In this document: positions 48,877 to 60,640 of the stretch, one piece after another
Position numbering within the stretch: the stretch's first letter is position 1
Layout: every line of letters begins with the position of its first letter
From: Ascochyta rabiei
Lineage: Eukaryota; Ascomycota; Dothideomycetes; Pleosporales; Didymellaceae
DNA: 64,000 bases
Assembly: GCF_004011695.2 (NCBI RefSeq)
Contig: NC_082412.1
Location: 620,001-684,000 of the forward strand
Reading direction: 5' to 3'
Position numbers and translations under genes: made by a program
Notes under the pieces: model-generated
Seen by the model: the letters and a program-made list of their open reading frames with translations, nothing else
What the model was told of the DNA's origin: nothing
Database searches by the model: none

Positions 48877-49078
48877 TGTAAGGTGCTAGGCCTAGGGGTA
48901 CCTCTGCCTGTCTTAGCGAGCTACTATAGGGCTAGTTAGTCTAGACTATATAAAGGTATCGGAGGTTATTGCTGATACTCTAGCAATTAGTCTTGTTACT
49001 ACACACTACGTACCTTAATACACCTACTATCCTCTTTAACCCTATCCTTCCTTATAATTACTTTGTATACTCTTTACA
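48877..49078 (+). repeat. Element K 5' LTR (202 bp)
   Basis: It starts tgtaaggtgctaggcc and ends ctctttaca. It is nearly identical to 59676-59877. Confidence 0.93.
48947..48956 (+). promoter_or_regulatory. TATA box in K LTR
   Basis: tatataaagg is followed by a leader with ttgttactacacactacg, a typical fungal core promoter layout. It is conserved in the 3' LTR at 59746-59755. Confidence 0.6.
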
Positions 49079-49600
49079 TTCTAATTACTCTTATATTACA
49101 ATTAAAGATAGACTTAAGCTACTATTGTTCCGGTATAAGTATCGAAGCATCTCGTTAGCAGGAACATTAGAGAGGATACTTATCATCATCATTGTTAAGG
49201 GTTAAAGAGATAGGTGATACAGTAGTTGAATTCTATAAGTAAGTGTTTTCTAGTTGTTATTGTAGGTGTCGTGCCTTAACAGTTCCTGTTAAGGTCTCTT
49301 ATACCCTTCTGCCGGCCAGATTACGTACACTAGCTAAGCATCCTAGTTCTTACTAAGGAAGTCACTGTGTGCACCAGCACACTATAAGTCTTAAACCAAA
49401 TTATCTAGGCTTACTGTCCTTAGAGAGGGACTAAGACAACCTACCTGTAGGAGAGCTAGTAGAGCGCAAGTTAACACCTCCCTCTGCAGATAAGGAGATA
49501 CCTTAACAGACACTAAGTGTCTATAGTGCCTTAAGAGGATCTGTAGGTCCTCTAGGTAGTACACTTTACCCTAGAATTTGTATCTGTAGGGCAGCTTTAG
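49079..49600 (+). other. Element K leader (LTR to gag)
   Basis: This is about 520 bp of leader. It keeps more CA and TG dinucleotides than its surroundings: a tcatcatcatt run near 49182, gttgaattc near 49225, and a gtgtgcaccagcacac imperfect palindrome near 49367. A 70-codon open frame at 48993-49205 crosses the LTR edge and looks like chance. No primer-binding site was identified. Confidence 0.4.
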
Positions 49601-50690
49601 CTAAAGAAGGTTAGAATAGCCTAGAAGTAGGTAATTAATAACAGGAGTTAGAAAACTTACGTAAATAGTTACAAGAGATAAAAGACTAAGAGGAACTTTC
49701 CTTTCTTTGCAAACTTAGACGTAAATACAACAAAGGAGATCTAGTAATAATCCTATCCTTCTAAAAAGTACTAGAAGAAGTAGAGAAACTACAATCTTCC
49801 TTATCTGTAAACCTTCTATAACCTAAACTTCTATAGAAGTACGTAAAGTATAACTGCGCTAAATATTACTATTAGGAAAGAGATTATAAGAGATACTTCC
49901 TCTAATCCTTAGTTAATTTCCTTATAGAGGAATAATAGATTAGCTTTAGTGTAAGGTACCTCTTAGAGAACCTAAAGATGTTATAGTAGGCCTACTGCAC
50001 AACAAACTACTGTAATTAGCTAACCTAGGAACTAACGTAGTAAGAGCTAAAAAGAATTATACTAGATGCTTAAGGAACGCTAGCTAAATATAGGTAAGTA
50101 GCGTATAAATCCTTAAAGTAATATAAGTAGTAGAAATCTTAGTTCCCTATAGATCTATTAGACTTTATACGTCTACTATAGGAGGAACTAGGCAACATAT
50201 ATACGCTAGAGCTTTAAGTTCTAGAATATATTACTATACTGCTTACTAGCATATAAAAGGACTTGTTTCTTATTCTCTATAATTAAAGGGACACAATCCT
50301 AAAGGTAGAGGAACAAGCTAATATTATTAACTAGAGACTAGGTTATTATAGCTAACAGCTACCTAAGAAGACTCTAGCTAAGGGTAAGATAACTAATAAA
50401 GGACTACAGAAGCACTAATTTAGTAACTCTAGGTTAGAGGGGAATATAAAAACCCTAAAAAAGTTATTTAAGTCTAAGAAGTTCTGTAAAGAGCTAGTAA
50501 AGGGTAAAAAGGGCTAAGACAGGCTATATAAGGCCTAAGACGTATACCTTAAGTACAGAGAAACTAGTTACTACTACCCTAATTGCCTAAAGCTAAAGTT
50601 AAATTAGAAAGACCCTGCTATAGATAAGTTAGGAAAAGACAAGGGGCCTAAGACCTAATCTCCTCTCTTATAGCCTATATTAAATTCTCT
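49600..50690 (+). pseudogene. Element K gag with degraded CCHC knuckle
   Basis: A long Glu/Lys/Gln/Leu-rich frame runs from about 49640 (ELENLRK) through a helical capsid-like region (QKVLEEVEKLQ, FIRLLQEELGNIY, KVEEQANIINQRL) to a basic stretch and the knuckle at 50545-50586. There the C-x2-C-x4-H-x4-C pattern reads Y-L-K-Y-R-E-T-S-Y-Y-Y-P-N-C: two Cys and the His now Tyr. The stops are TAG/TAA at Gln sites. The type is unlike the gag of E or H, so K is a separate family. Confidence 0.7.
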
Positions 50691-52783
50691 AAGGAAAGGA
50701 AGAAAAATATCTCTCTTTATAACGTAGTGTACCTAGAATATATATACCTACTTATAATTAAAGCATCTATAGGCAACACAGAGAACGTAGAAGCCTTAAT
50801 AGATAGAGGGTTAAAACTAAACTTAAATTTAGTTCTCCTAGTAAAGGAGTAGAATCTAGAAGTTATACTATGAAATAAAAGTGTGGCTAAAGGTGTAGGC
50901 AGAGCAAAATTGCCTATCCATAGAGTAACTACAGCTAAAGTATCTATTATTAACTCCTGTAGAAGACAGGAGGTCTAACAGATACCTTTTGTAGTTACAG
51001 ACCTACAAAGGTATAAGATATACCTTAGATTACCCTAGATTAACTAGATAAACCCTAAGCTAAGCTATTTAAGCTGGCGTATGCTCTTCTAAGGGAAGAA
51101 GTATAGGGACTCTCCTAAACTAGAGAAAATAGTGTTAGAAGATGCTAAAGAGTTTAAACGCACTATAAGAAGTCTCTTAGCAGACATTTATATATATATA
51201 GTAAACTTAGTAGGTATATATAACCTAATATCTGCTAAAAAAGGCCTAATTCTAGAAGTGTATTGCGAATATATACACTTAGAATTAGAGGATAATGCTT
51301 AGGTCCTACTAGAGCATAGAGAGCATAACCTAGCAATTAATATTGCAGAAGGAGCTACTTTCCCCTACTAAATATTATACGGGCTATCTATAACAGAATT
51401 AGAGATACTTAGGAAGTATCTAGCGGAATATCTACAACGTGGCTAGATATAACACTTAAGGTTACTAGCAGGGGCGCCTATTCTCTTTTTAAAGAAGAAA
51501 GATAGTAACCTATAACTGTGTGTAGACTATAAGGGTCTAAACAAGATCATAGTTAAAAACTACTATCTATTACTACTAATTACAGAGTTACTAGAATAAC
51601 TAGCGTAAGCTAAGTTCTATACTAAAATAGATATACGTAAGGTATATTACTATATCTAAATTAAGAAAGGGAATAAGTAGAAGACTACTTTTTAAACTAG
51701 GTATAGACATTTTAAGTACACAGTAATGTTATTTAGACTTATAAATGCTTCTGCCTAATTCTAGGCCTATATAAACAAGGCACTAATAGGATTAGTTAAT
51801 GTAACTTATATTATATATCTAGACAACATATTAGTATACTCTAAGACAGAGAAAGACTACATTAGACACGTAAAGAAGGTCTTCGAGAGGCTTTATAAAG
51901 TAAACCTCTATATACGCCTAGATAAGTGTAAATAGCACTGTTAATATATAGAGTACCTTAGGTATATAGTCTTACCTAAAGGGGTAAGTATTAACCTAGA
52001 CAGGGTTAAAACAATCTAAGAATAGCTAATCCTACGCATAGTTTATAATATCTAAGTATTTATAGGCTTTATAAACTACTATTAGAGGTTTATTATAGGG
52101 TTTTGTAAATTAGCCTTGCTATTAACCTAATTAACCTAGAAAGGGCTAAATTTGGCTAAATCTGGTTAAGCAATAAGGAAGGAGGAGAGTTAGCCTCTTA
52201 AGCTAAGCAAAGAATCCCTATAAGCTTTCTAGAATATAAAGGATTTATTTATTAACGTACCTATCTTAGTTTACTTTATACCTAGGAGACAGACTAGGAT
52301 AGAAGTAGATACCTTTAGAGGCGCTATCTTAGGAATCCTTAGTTAACTAGTCCCTAGAGAGGGGAAGGTAGCCTAATAGAGGCCTGTAGACTTCTATTTA
52401 AAGAAGTTAATCTAAGCAGAGTATAACTATAATACTTATAACTAGGAACTTCTTATAATTGTTTAGAGCCTACAGCATTAGCAAATATACTTAGATAGTA
52501 CCTTCTTTAAGATCTTAACAGATTACTAAAACCTATAATAGTTTATAGAGACAAAGGTTCCTAGCTATTAGTAAGTAAGGGCATACTTAGTGTAATCTAA
52601 ATTTAATTATAATAACTTATTACCTAGGGTCTACAGACCCTGTAGATAGACCCTTATAGCGTCCTAATTATATAAGAGAGGCGTAAGACCTCTTATAAAA
52701 GTATAATAAGGCTTTTATACAACTACTTTATGAGATCCTAACTAAGAGGAACCCTAATACTCCCCTAGTAGCAGCTATAACCC
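50690..52783 (+). pseudogene. Element K pol: protease, RT, RNase H (integrase lost)
   Basis: Protease at about 50795 reads ALIDRGLKLNLN, where ALIDSGA is usual. RT begins near 51480 (LFLKKKDSNL, LCVDYKGLNKI) and has its active site at 51816-51827 as YLDN. RNase H spans about 52290-52640 (RIEVDTFRGAILGILS, FKILTDYQNL). The frame ends at copia D with text of the linker to integrase (RGVRPLIKV). Stops are TAG. There is no HHCC or integrase core on either side of D, so the copy could not have integrated by itself in this form. Confidence 0.82.
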
Positions 52784-52945
52784 TGTTAGATAACCGATCT
52801 TACCGAGCCAAGTTGGGATTTTAGGGTTAACCTCGGTTAACTTAGGGGCTAGCGGCACACACACATAAAATGAGCCATTAAAACAGATAATCATTAATTA
52901 ATTATCTTTATTATTATCTTTGCACATTAAGCATATTATCTAATA
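52784..52945 (+). repeat. Copia D 5' LTR (162 bp), least mutated copy
   Basis: It starts tgttagataaccgatc. It keeps ttaccgagccaagttggg and acctcggttaac where the other copies read ttgctaagcca or ttactaagcca and accttagttaac. This is the copy nearest to the likely ancestral LTR. Confidence 0.93.
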
Positions 52946-55900
52946 ATTAAGAGTCTTACTAACACTACTAAAATACCCTTTTAATATGTCGCTATTAACT
53001 ATAGGTAATTTAATAATAATTCTTATAGATTACATAACCTACATACCTTGGTTGTATTAACTACAGACCTACTGCGCCTCTCTAGACGTATAGGAGAAGA
53101 TAGACCTAAATTAGACTATCCCTCTAAGGACTAAGCTACAAGTGCCTAACGCCCTAGACATTACTAACTATAAGAAGAGGCTAGCCCTTAGCAATAATAA
53201 ACAAGGAAACCCTTAGCTTCCTAAAATCCTATCTAAAGTATTAGCTAATAGCCTAAAGGCATAGAAGGAAGATAATAACTATTAGAAGAGCTGCCTTAAA
53301 TCCTACAAGATAGAAGATAGAGACTACCGCAAGGAACAAGCTAACCCAGACAAGGTAGTAATGTTTATCTAAAGCTTAGTATCACCTTACCTTATAAGGA
53401 ACTGCTACTAACTAGGTAAATTAATTTAAATATAGCTTATTAGCCTTAAATATATAGTTAGTATTAATGCTAAAGAAGAACAATTACGCGCACGCTACTA
53501 ATACCTAGTAGCCCTTAAACTAATAAGACAACCTAGAAGCTAGGATACCTAGCTCCTTAAGTATAATTATACTGCAACTAACACTAAAATAGAGGGAGTT
53601 ACTAAAATATACAATATACAAGACACTATCTAAGACTTCTTAGATTTAGTAATAAAGATAGCGCTAACCTAGGTAACAAGATTCTAGGACTATAGTAGAT
53701 AAGAACAAAACATAACTTATAAAGAAATAATAAAACGCTTCTAAGAGTATATAAGCAAGTACTACCCTAAGGGGAGATAGTAAAGGGGCGCCTTTGCTAT
53801 AGAGAACAACTTAACTCTTACTGCTAGTAGTAAATCTACCCTAGACACTGACAGAGACGCCCTTTATGTTGTTAAAGACGTATTATCTACTTCTACTACA
53901 AAGGGGAGTTAGGGAAGACCTTGTTAAAAACAGAAGTTTAGTTAAATAACTACATCTAAGCAGTCTCTAAGAGGGGATACAGCAGCAGCTAAAGAAATAA
54001 AATGTCCTGCTTGTAGACAGCACTATAGACTAGAAGATTGCTACTACATCTATAAAGATAAAGTACTAGAATAGTTTACCCTACGTAATAGAATTACTAA
54101 GATAGTACAATTTAGGATAGAACAAAATGCTAACCTTTAAGATAAGGTTAGATCTGCAAAACAAGCTTGCACTAAGACACTAGCTATTAAGACATCCTAA
54201 ACACTAGAGGTACCTCTAGGATAACTATAGGGACAGAAGATATTAATAATTAATATAATTCTAGTTAAAGAATTATACAATATAGAGCTACTAAGCTACC
54301 CTCTTAGGAACTCCATTATCCTTAACTTAGGATTAATAATCTATATTATAAACAACAAGGACTAAATATAAGACCTTACTCTACCTGCATTAAATAACTA
54401 CCTATGGGCAGGAAACTCCTAGGTATAGATATAGGGATATAGCACTGTCTTTCTCTATCTATTAAACACAAGCTAACTAACTACTCTTAAACTACATAAT
54501 GTAGCATAGTGCCTAGACATACTGTGTAACCTTGTCTCTTTCTAATAACTATGTTAACAGGGCATCTAGTAGGACACAAAAAGAGATCTAACTTAGCTTA
54601 GGCGAGTAGACAACACAGCTATTACATCCTTAGATAAATAATATAGATAATAGGTACTTAGGAAACAGCTATAGACTGTATTTATAATACAATTAACATA
54701 AAGCTAAATACTTAAGACTACTACTGCTCTGCTATAGCACAAGCGAATAGGGCACCCTAGAGCTACTACGATTAAACACCTTATCTAACAGTTTTAGGGG
54801 GTAAGAGTTAGGGGTATTACTACAGTCTAATGTAATACTTACAGACAAGCTAAGACTAAACGGCAAATTAGTTAAATACTACAAATAAGTAATAAAGGAC
54901 TAAGAGAATGTATAGTAATTAACTTCTGCTTATATAAAGAAGGAAGCTTTACTAAAGAAAAGAGCTAATTACTTGCTATTAACAGGCAATCTAGCTTCCT
55001 CTAGGACTTCTATTTTAAAGATAATTAACTAAGAAAGATAATTATCTACTTTCTAGACACTCTTACACAATTCCTGTTAAAATAATATAAGATCTAGGTT
55101 AAGGTAATTAAGTATAATAGTAAAATTACTATAATAAAACTAGAAGTATTAAGATAGTGTGCTGTATAATTAATTAGCCTTAAGCCTTCTGTACTAGACA
55201 CCTAAGCACAGAACAGAGGTGCTAAACGCTTAGGGGGTGTAATAAAAGATAAGGCACACACTATAAGATTAGACGTAAACCTACTATAGAAAATATAGCT
55301 AGAGATTATAAGAGCAGCAGTGTACCTACATAACTAAACACTAAGGTTATTAAATAACTAGAAAACACCCTATAATGTGTTCTTAACCTATACAGCTTAA
55401 CTAGCTAGCCTGAATATATAAAGTAGGAAACTAAACTAGGTATATCTAAAGGTATATAGATATAAAGCCTTTGCTTTTATAAGTAACACCCTTTAAGGAA
55501 AGTTATAACTCTAGTAACTAGACCTAAGAGCATAGGTAGGATACCTAGTTAGATACTAATCCTTAAATATATATTAGATATAGATTCTGACCTTAATAAA
55601 AGTTATTAGTATAAGAGATGTAATCTTTAATAAGGATACTGTATTTAGTAGCTAGACTTAGAACCTAATAGACAATCTTATGCACAGCACTCTTAAAGAG
55701 ATAGCAATATAGACAAGAAGCGTAGAGCTTCTACCTCTACCCTAAAATAAGGCTAAAATCTAGTTATTCTATAAGAATAACACTATTACATACTTAAATA
55801 CTATAGAAGATTAACTAGGTTATAATAATAGACAGAAAGCTAGACATATATATCTAACCCCTCCTCTAACTCTACTACTAGTTACGTTGTTAATAAACAC

Positions 55901-57814
55901 GTTGTTGTTATTCTAGTTAGTAAGAGGTAACAGCTAATTAGAAGTTAGCAGGTAGCACTAGTTAACTACTAATTAGTTAGAATTAACGCTAGTGTAATCT
56001 TAAGGAACTTTATAAACTATCCTATAGAAAGCTGTATTTATAGCTAGTATATAAGGCAGATGCATAGGCACATACTAGAGTAACAATATTAATAAGGCTT
56101 GGTTAAAATAAATACTAATAAAAGGGCTTAAGCCTTATTAAAGCTAACTCCTACTAGAGCTAACGGCACAATTAAACCTAGAGGACCACCTGCTTTATTA
56201 ATAGTTTAAAGAAGCTAAGTAAGAACACCTTAGCAGCTATTAGACTATAAAGTTATAGTCTAAAGTACCCCTAATAAAGACTAAGGTAGTAGGATACTAG
56301 GTACTTAACTGTATGTAGGTATACACGTATAAGCTTAATAAGAACTACTTCCTACTTAAATATAAGGCGCAACCTGTTGTCTAATGTAACTAGTAATAAA
56401 GTATTACTTCTGTAGATACCTACGCAGCAACACTAGCTAGTAGGTCCTTTAGAATGCTTATAGCAATTTTAGCAGCACATAACCTAGAACCTAAGTAGTT
56501 TAATGTTGTAAACGCCTTTATTTATATATTAATTAATAGAGAGGTCTATATAAGGATGCTATATAGGTATTAGAGACTAGGTATAGTCCTATAGCTATAT
56601 AAGGCACTATATAGTCTAAAGATCTCTCTACTCCTCTAGCAGAAGAAATTTACATCTACTCTAATAAGCTATAGATTTGTAGTTGTTCCCTATAAACCCT
56701 ACTGCTTACTTAAGAATAGAGTTACTATCTTCTTCTATATAGACATTATTATTATAGCTTATTACCTAACTAGAAGATATAAGGCAGATAAGGCCTTTAG
56801 CTATATTACTAACAAATACTCTGTTACAGGAAGAAATAATCTACAATAGTTCCTAGAAGTAGAGATAACCTAAGATTAAGACAACCTAAGGATCCTTCTC
56901 TTATAGGCGTTATATATTAATAAAATTGTCTCCTTAGCAGATAAGACAGACATACAATATAACACACTAATATTAAGTATTAAGCTTCTACTAAATAAAG
57001 AGGAAGCTGTAGCATTAGAAATTAACAAATACTAGAGAAAGATTAGATATCTCCTCTTTACTGCAGTTACTACTAGGCCTAACATTGCCTTTGCCACATC
57101 TAGGCTAGCATAATTTCCTACTAACCCTAGATAGCAGCACTATAACGTAGCAGATTAAGTACTATTATACCTATAAGGGACACAAGACCTATCCCTTACC
57201 TCTAGAGGCAATAAGCACCTAGTAGTTACTAGTAATACATTATTTGCTAATAATACTCTTAATAGGAAGAGCTTCTAAGGATATACTATTAAACTATATA
57301 GAGGACTTATTACCTAGAGGGCTAATAAACAAGACACAGTTACTACATTAATAACTAAAGTAGAGCTACTTGCCCTAGTATAGGTAGCTAAGGAAGCTAT
57401 CTTTATCCTATAACTATTATTAGAACTTAGCATACACCTCTTACAATTAACAATTACTATTTAATATAACAATACCTAGACTATCTAATTAATTAATAAG
57501 GAAGTCTTAAAACTCTAAACTAAACTACAATATGTAGACATTTATAACTACTAGCTGTAATAAGAGGTAAATAAAGGCACTATGACAGTAACCTATATCC
57601 TATCTACTAAGATATTAGCTAACAGACTTATAAAGGCTCTGCCTGTAAGCAAGTAGTTAACCTTTCTAAGGCAGCTAGGACTAAAGAAACATACTAAACA
57701 AAGAAAGCTAGCTAACACCTAGATAGAATTACTTAACTAAAAGCTTACTAACCTAGAGGTATAATAAGAGCTAATTATGTCTAGCTTTAATAAGGCCTTA
57801 AAGCTAAGGGGGTG
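52946..57814 (+). pseudogene. Copia D gag-pol, RT active site broken
   Basis: Collinear with B and C: gag with a CPACRQHYRLEDCYY knuckle at about 54005-54045, integrase, RT, RNase H and a purine tract at 57800-57814. The RT motif at 56736-56747 reads YIDI (gac att), while A, B and C keep YIDD. This is not a RIP-type change. Stops are TAG/TAA. Confidence 0.87.
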
Positions 57815-57976
57815 TGTTAGATAACTAACCTTACTAAGCCAAGTTGGGGTTTTAGGGTTAACCTTAGTTAACTTAGGGGCTAGCGGCACACACACATAAA
57901 ATGAGCCATTAAGACAGATAATCATTAATTAATCACCTTTATTATCATCTTTACATATTAAGCATATTATCTAACA
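57815..57976 (+). repeat. Copia D 3' LTR (162 bp)
   Basis: It starts tgttagataac and ends ctaaca. It resembles the C 3' LTR more than its own 5' LTR at the accgatc and cctcgg sites. Confidence 0.95.
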
Positions 57977-58870
57977 ATTATACAGTTATAATTATAAACA
58001 AATATAGGAGAATTAGCATAGAAGAACACCTTCCTAGTATTATTTAGACTATCTAAGAGTGTAATACACCTAATTACTATATTAGCCTAAAACTATCTAC
58101 TAACTACAAACTTAGATATTATTAAACTTTTTAACCTTCTATTATAGGGAATATCTACTAACTATAACTACTACTATAGGCATAAGTAGTAGCCTTACAA
58201 CTACTATAAGGCTTCTTAGCAGTAGTAGTAGCAGCAGCAGCGTTGGCAGCGGCCTGCTTAGCAGCCTCCTGCTCCTCCTGCTCCTCCTTAAGCTAACTAA
58301 GGGTCTTACCTATACCTTTAATCTAGTACTTTAACTATAAAAGATGTTAGATAGTATTAAAATAGGTTAAAATATGCTATAATACCTTCTTGTAGGGGGT
58401 AATAGGCGCATATAGATTAGACTTGCTACTACTCTCCTCTAACATCTTCTTCTGCTTTATCTTAGCCTTAATAGCGCTAGCCTTAGATTAATCTTACTTC
58501 TTAATGTAGATGCTAGATAAGGTTAACTTACATGCGTAAGTGTTACTATTATAGAGTGTAAGCAGGTCTTTCTACAGTAAATAGTTTCTATAAAGGTTAG
58601 ATTATGCTATAATAAGCCTAAAAGAGATAGAACGTACTCTTAAATTATACCTAGCAACAAGCTAGCCTAGTTAACAATAGACTTGCCTATTATAGTCTTC
58701 TTGTTAATAGATATAGACGCTGTAGTAGCAGGTGTTACAGGGGTAGTCTTAACGCTAGATACATTAATAATTGCAGCATAAGCAGTAGTAACTAGGTCGC
58801 AACTAGAGTAAAGGCGCGCTACATTGCTAGAAAGCCTTAAATAGCTGTTAGTGTACTTATTAGGGGCCTA
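57977..58870 (-). pseudogene. Element K antisense ORF: Lys-rich then Glu/Ala-rich helix
   Basis: On the - strand a frame runs from about 58560 to 57977 with TAG/TAA stops only at Gln/Trp-like sites. It has a basic part (KASAIKAKIKQKKMLEESSS), then a long helix with EEQEEQEAAKQAAANAAAA at about 58215-58290, then a Ser/Tyr-rich tail. Upstream (58870-58600) another frame reads a Thr/Ser/Val-rich segment (VKTTPVTPATTASISI), perhaps an earlier exon or a frameshifted N-terminus. The right edge of D cuts it off. It lies opposite to K gag-pol, like the frames in E, F, H and J, but no Cys cluster was found. I do not recognise the family. Confidence 0.4.
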
Positions 58871-59675
58871 AACGTGTTAAAAGATGCTAAAATAAGCTAA
58901 AAGGAGACAAAACACGTACTAATTAGCAATTCTTGTTACTATTATAATATTATCTGTAGTAGTAGGCCTAGGTGTCCCTATAACGTAGGCTACCCTATAA
59001 AGCTAGGTTAGTAGAGAAACAACAGTTCCTATAGATATTAATATTAGTAATAGAGTAGAAATAAAGCATACAACACTACTTAGCAGTCCTACTATTCTTA
59101 GTAATATTAATCTTGCAGTAAGTAGGTATAGACATAACAGCTATAGCAAATAGTAGTTAGTAATAGTTAGTAACAGTTAGTAGTAGGCAGTAGCAGTTAG
59201 GAACAGTCTAAAAAGGTTACTAGGGCGTGTTATGCGGTGCTATCTGCTAAAACATATTAGACCGTGCTAGAAAGACCTAAAAAATCCCTTAGCTATCTTT
59301 ATAAAAGTGCTAGACAGAATAGGTTAGTACTTACTAAAATTAAGTAGGATATAGTAGTAACTAATAAAACTAGGGGTATAGATAGCTTATATGCTGCTAG
59401 CTACCTAGTTAGAGCTTTAGCCTGCGCAGACGGCTGCCTAGACCCTAGAGGTAAAGTAAGAGGTAAGAGAGGATTTCTGTTTAACTTTTACTAGGTAAAG
59501 GCAGAATTAGTATTAAGCCCTATCTAGCCTTATAAGGCGTCTAAAATGCCTAAACCTAGTTAGAATTAGCTATAACAGGACAGACAAAGTAAACACGTCT
59601 AAAGCTAGGCTAAAATAATACAGTATTACTAATTATACCATTATTTAAGCTAAACAATCTAGAGAAGGGAGGCAT
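58871..59675. other. Element K 3' noncoding region
   Basis: No coherent frame was found. It holds short repeats of tgctaaaa/agctaaaa at 58870-58915 and a degenerate array of agttagta units at 59150-59205. A purine tract (gagaagggaggca, 59661-59674) lies just before the 3' LTR. Confidence 0.5.
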
Positions 59676-59877
59676 TATTAGGCGCTAGGCCTAGAGGTAC
59701 CTCTGCCTGTCTTAGCAAGCTACTATAGGGCTAGTTAGCCTAGACTATATAAAGGTATTAGAGGTTGTTACTAATACTCTAGCAATTAGTCTTGTTACTA
59801 CACACTACGTACCTTAATACACCTGCTATCCTCTTTAACTCTATCCTCCCTTGTAATCGCTTTGTACACTCTTTACA
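59676..59877 (+). repeat. Element K 3' LTR (202 bp)
   Basis: It starts tattaggcgctaggcc (TG mutated to TA) and ends ctctttaca, followed by ataac. Confidence 0.93.
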
Positions 59878-59882
59878 ATAAC

Positions 59883-60268
59883 TACCCCCTCTAGAGGGAC
59901 TACTAGCTCCTTAGCTAGTGGCCTAGTAGCTATAACTAGAGGTAATAGTAAATGTAGCAGGTAGGGTGTAGGTGTAATACAAAAATAGAGTAGGTGTAAA
60001 ACAGACAGGTTAGGTAGGAGCGTAGAGTAGTACAGTAGCTAACTTAGGTAGGTGCGCTAGGTAAAACAAAAACAACCTAGGTACGCGTAGGGACTACCCT
60101 AGGTAAACTATAGACTAGACTAGTAGCTAACCTACTAAGAGGCGGACCCTTACGTAACCACAACTAGCTCTAAGGTTTACCTACTACTAGCGTCCCTCTA
60201 GTCCACGCAAAACGCAGAAAGGACCTAGCAAAATACACTTAGTAGGGGAAAGATAGGGAAAGGAGGTA
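59883..60268 (+). other. Element J 3' region with strong polypurine tract
   Basis: No gene was found. The region ends in ggggaaagatagggaaagga (60245-60264), an almost pure purine run of about 23 bases next to tgttatagg. This is the best candidate for J's plus-strand priming site. Confidence 0.5.
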
Positions 60269-60629
60269 TGTTATAGGCTTAGACCTTATCTAAGCCTTAA
60301 GTAAGATAGGGTAGTTACGTGCCCTATAGACATATTAGAAGGACACGTAACATGTTACCTCCTTGAGAGATATAATATGTAACAGAGCTTAGAGGACTAT
60401 ACTTAGGTGATTAATTAATTTAATTAGTGCCTAATTATTCTGTGTGCGGTACATTGCTTAAATACAAAGGGAATATTAGAGATTACATAATCTCGCGTAA
60501 AGGAGCGGTGTGGGCTCATCTCAGAAGCTTAGTGGCTAATTTTAGAGTGGAAGAGCAGCTTAGTAGTGATCTACATGCTTGGCCTAAGAAGAGAGTAACT
60601 TACTAGGTATCTACCTACTTGTCTGCGCA
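60269..60629 (+). repeat. Candidate J 3' LTR
   Basis: It begins tgttataggc directly after the purine tract. A plausible end is gcgcaaca at 60622-60629. No second copy is in the window, so both the identity and the right end are provisional. Compared with the rest of the window it keeps many CA/TG dinucleotides (for example gtgtgggctcatctcagaag). Confidence 0.3.
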
Positions 60630-60640
60630 ACACACCCCCT

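Larger units (their letters stand above)
52784..57976 (+). mobile_element. Element D: full-length Ty1/copia element in K, flanks unmatched
   Basis: D is 5,193 bp with LTRs at 52784-52945 and 57815-57976, the same family as A-C. The flanking 5-mers are aaccc on the left and attat on the right and cannot be one duplication with simple transitions. The left flank is K RNase H/linker and the right flank is K 3' region, so K sequence is missing at the site. Confidence 0.92.
48877..59877 (+). mobile_element. Element K: Ty3/gypsy element with internal loss, split by copia D
   Basis: K has two 202-bp LTRs (48877-49078 and 59676-59877) and a perfect duplication ataac (48872-48876 and 59878-59882). 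Gag, protease, RT and RNase H are present up to 52783. After copia D the sequence resumes in the 3' region with an antisense frame, and no integrase is seen. Without D only 5.8 kb remain, so about 1.5-2 kb including integrase appears to be missing. D's flanks do not match, which points to recombination rather than simple insertion. Confidence 0.88.
28135..60629 (+). mobile_element. Element J: oldest Ty3/gypsy chromovirus, host of G, A, C and K
   Basis: J is seen as four islands: 28135-28969, 39370-43493, 48689-48876 and 59883 to about 60629. They join in order when the inserted elements and their duplications (attac, gtagg, ataac) are removed. Pol runs + and ends in a chromodomain near 42010. 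The 5' LTR and gag are outside the window, beyond G. A strong purine tract at 60244-60267 followed by tgttatagg suggests that the 3' LTR starts at 60269. The 3' end (about 60629) is a guess. Confidence 0.65.
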
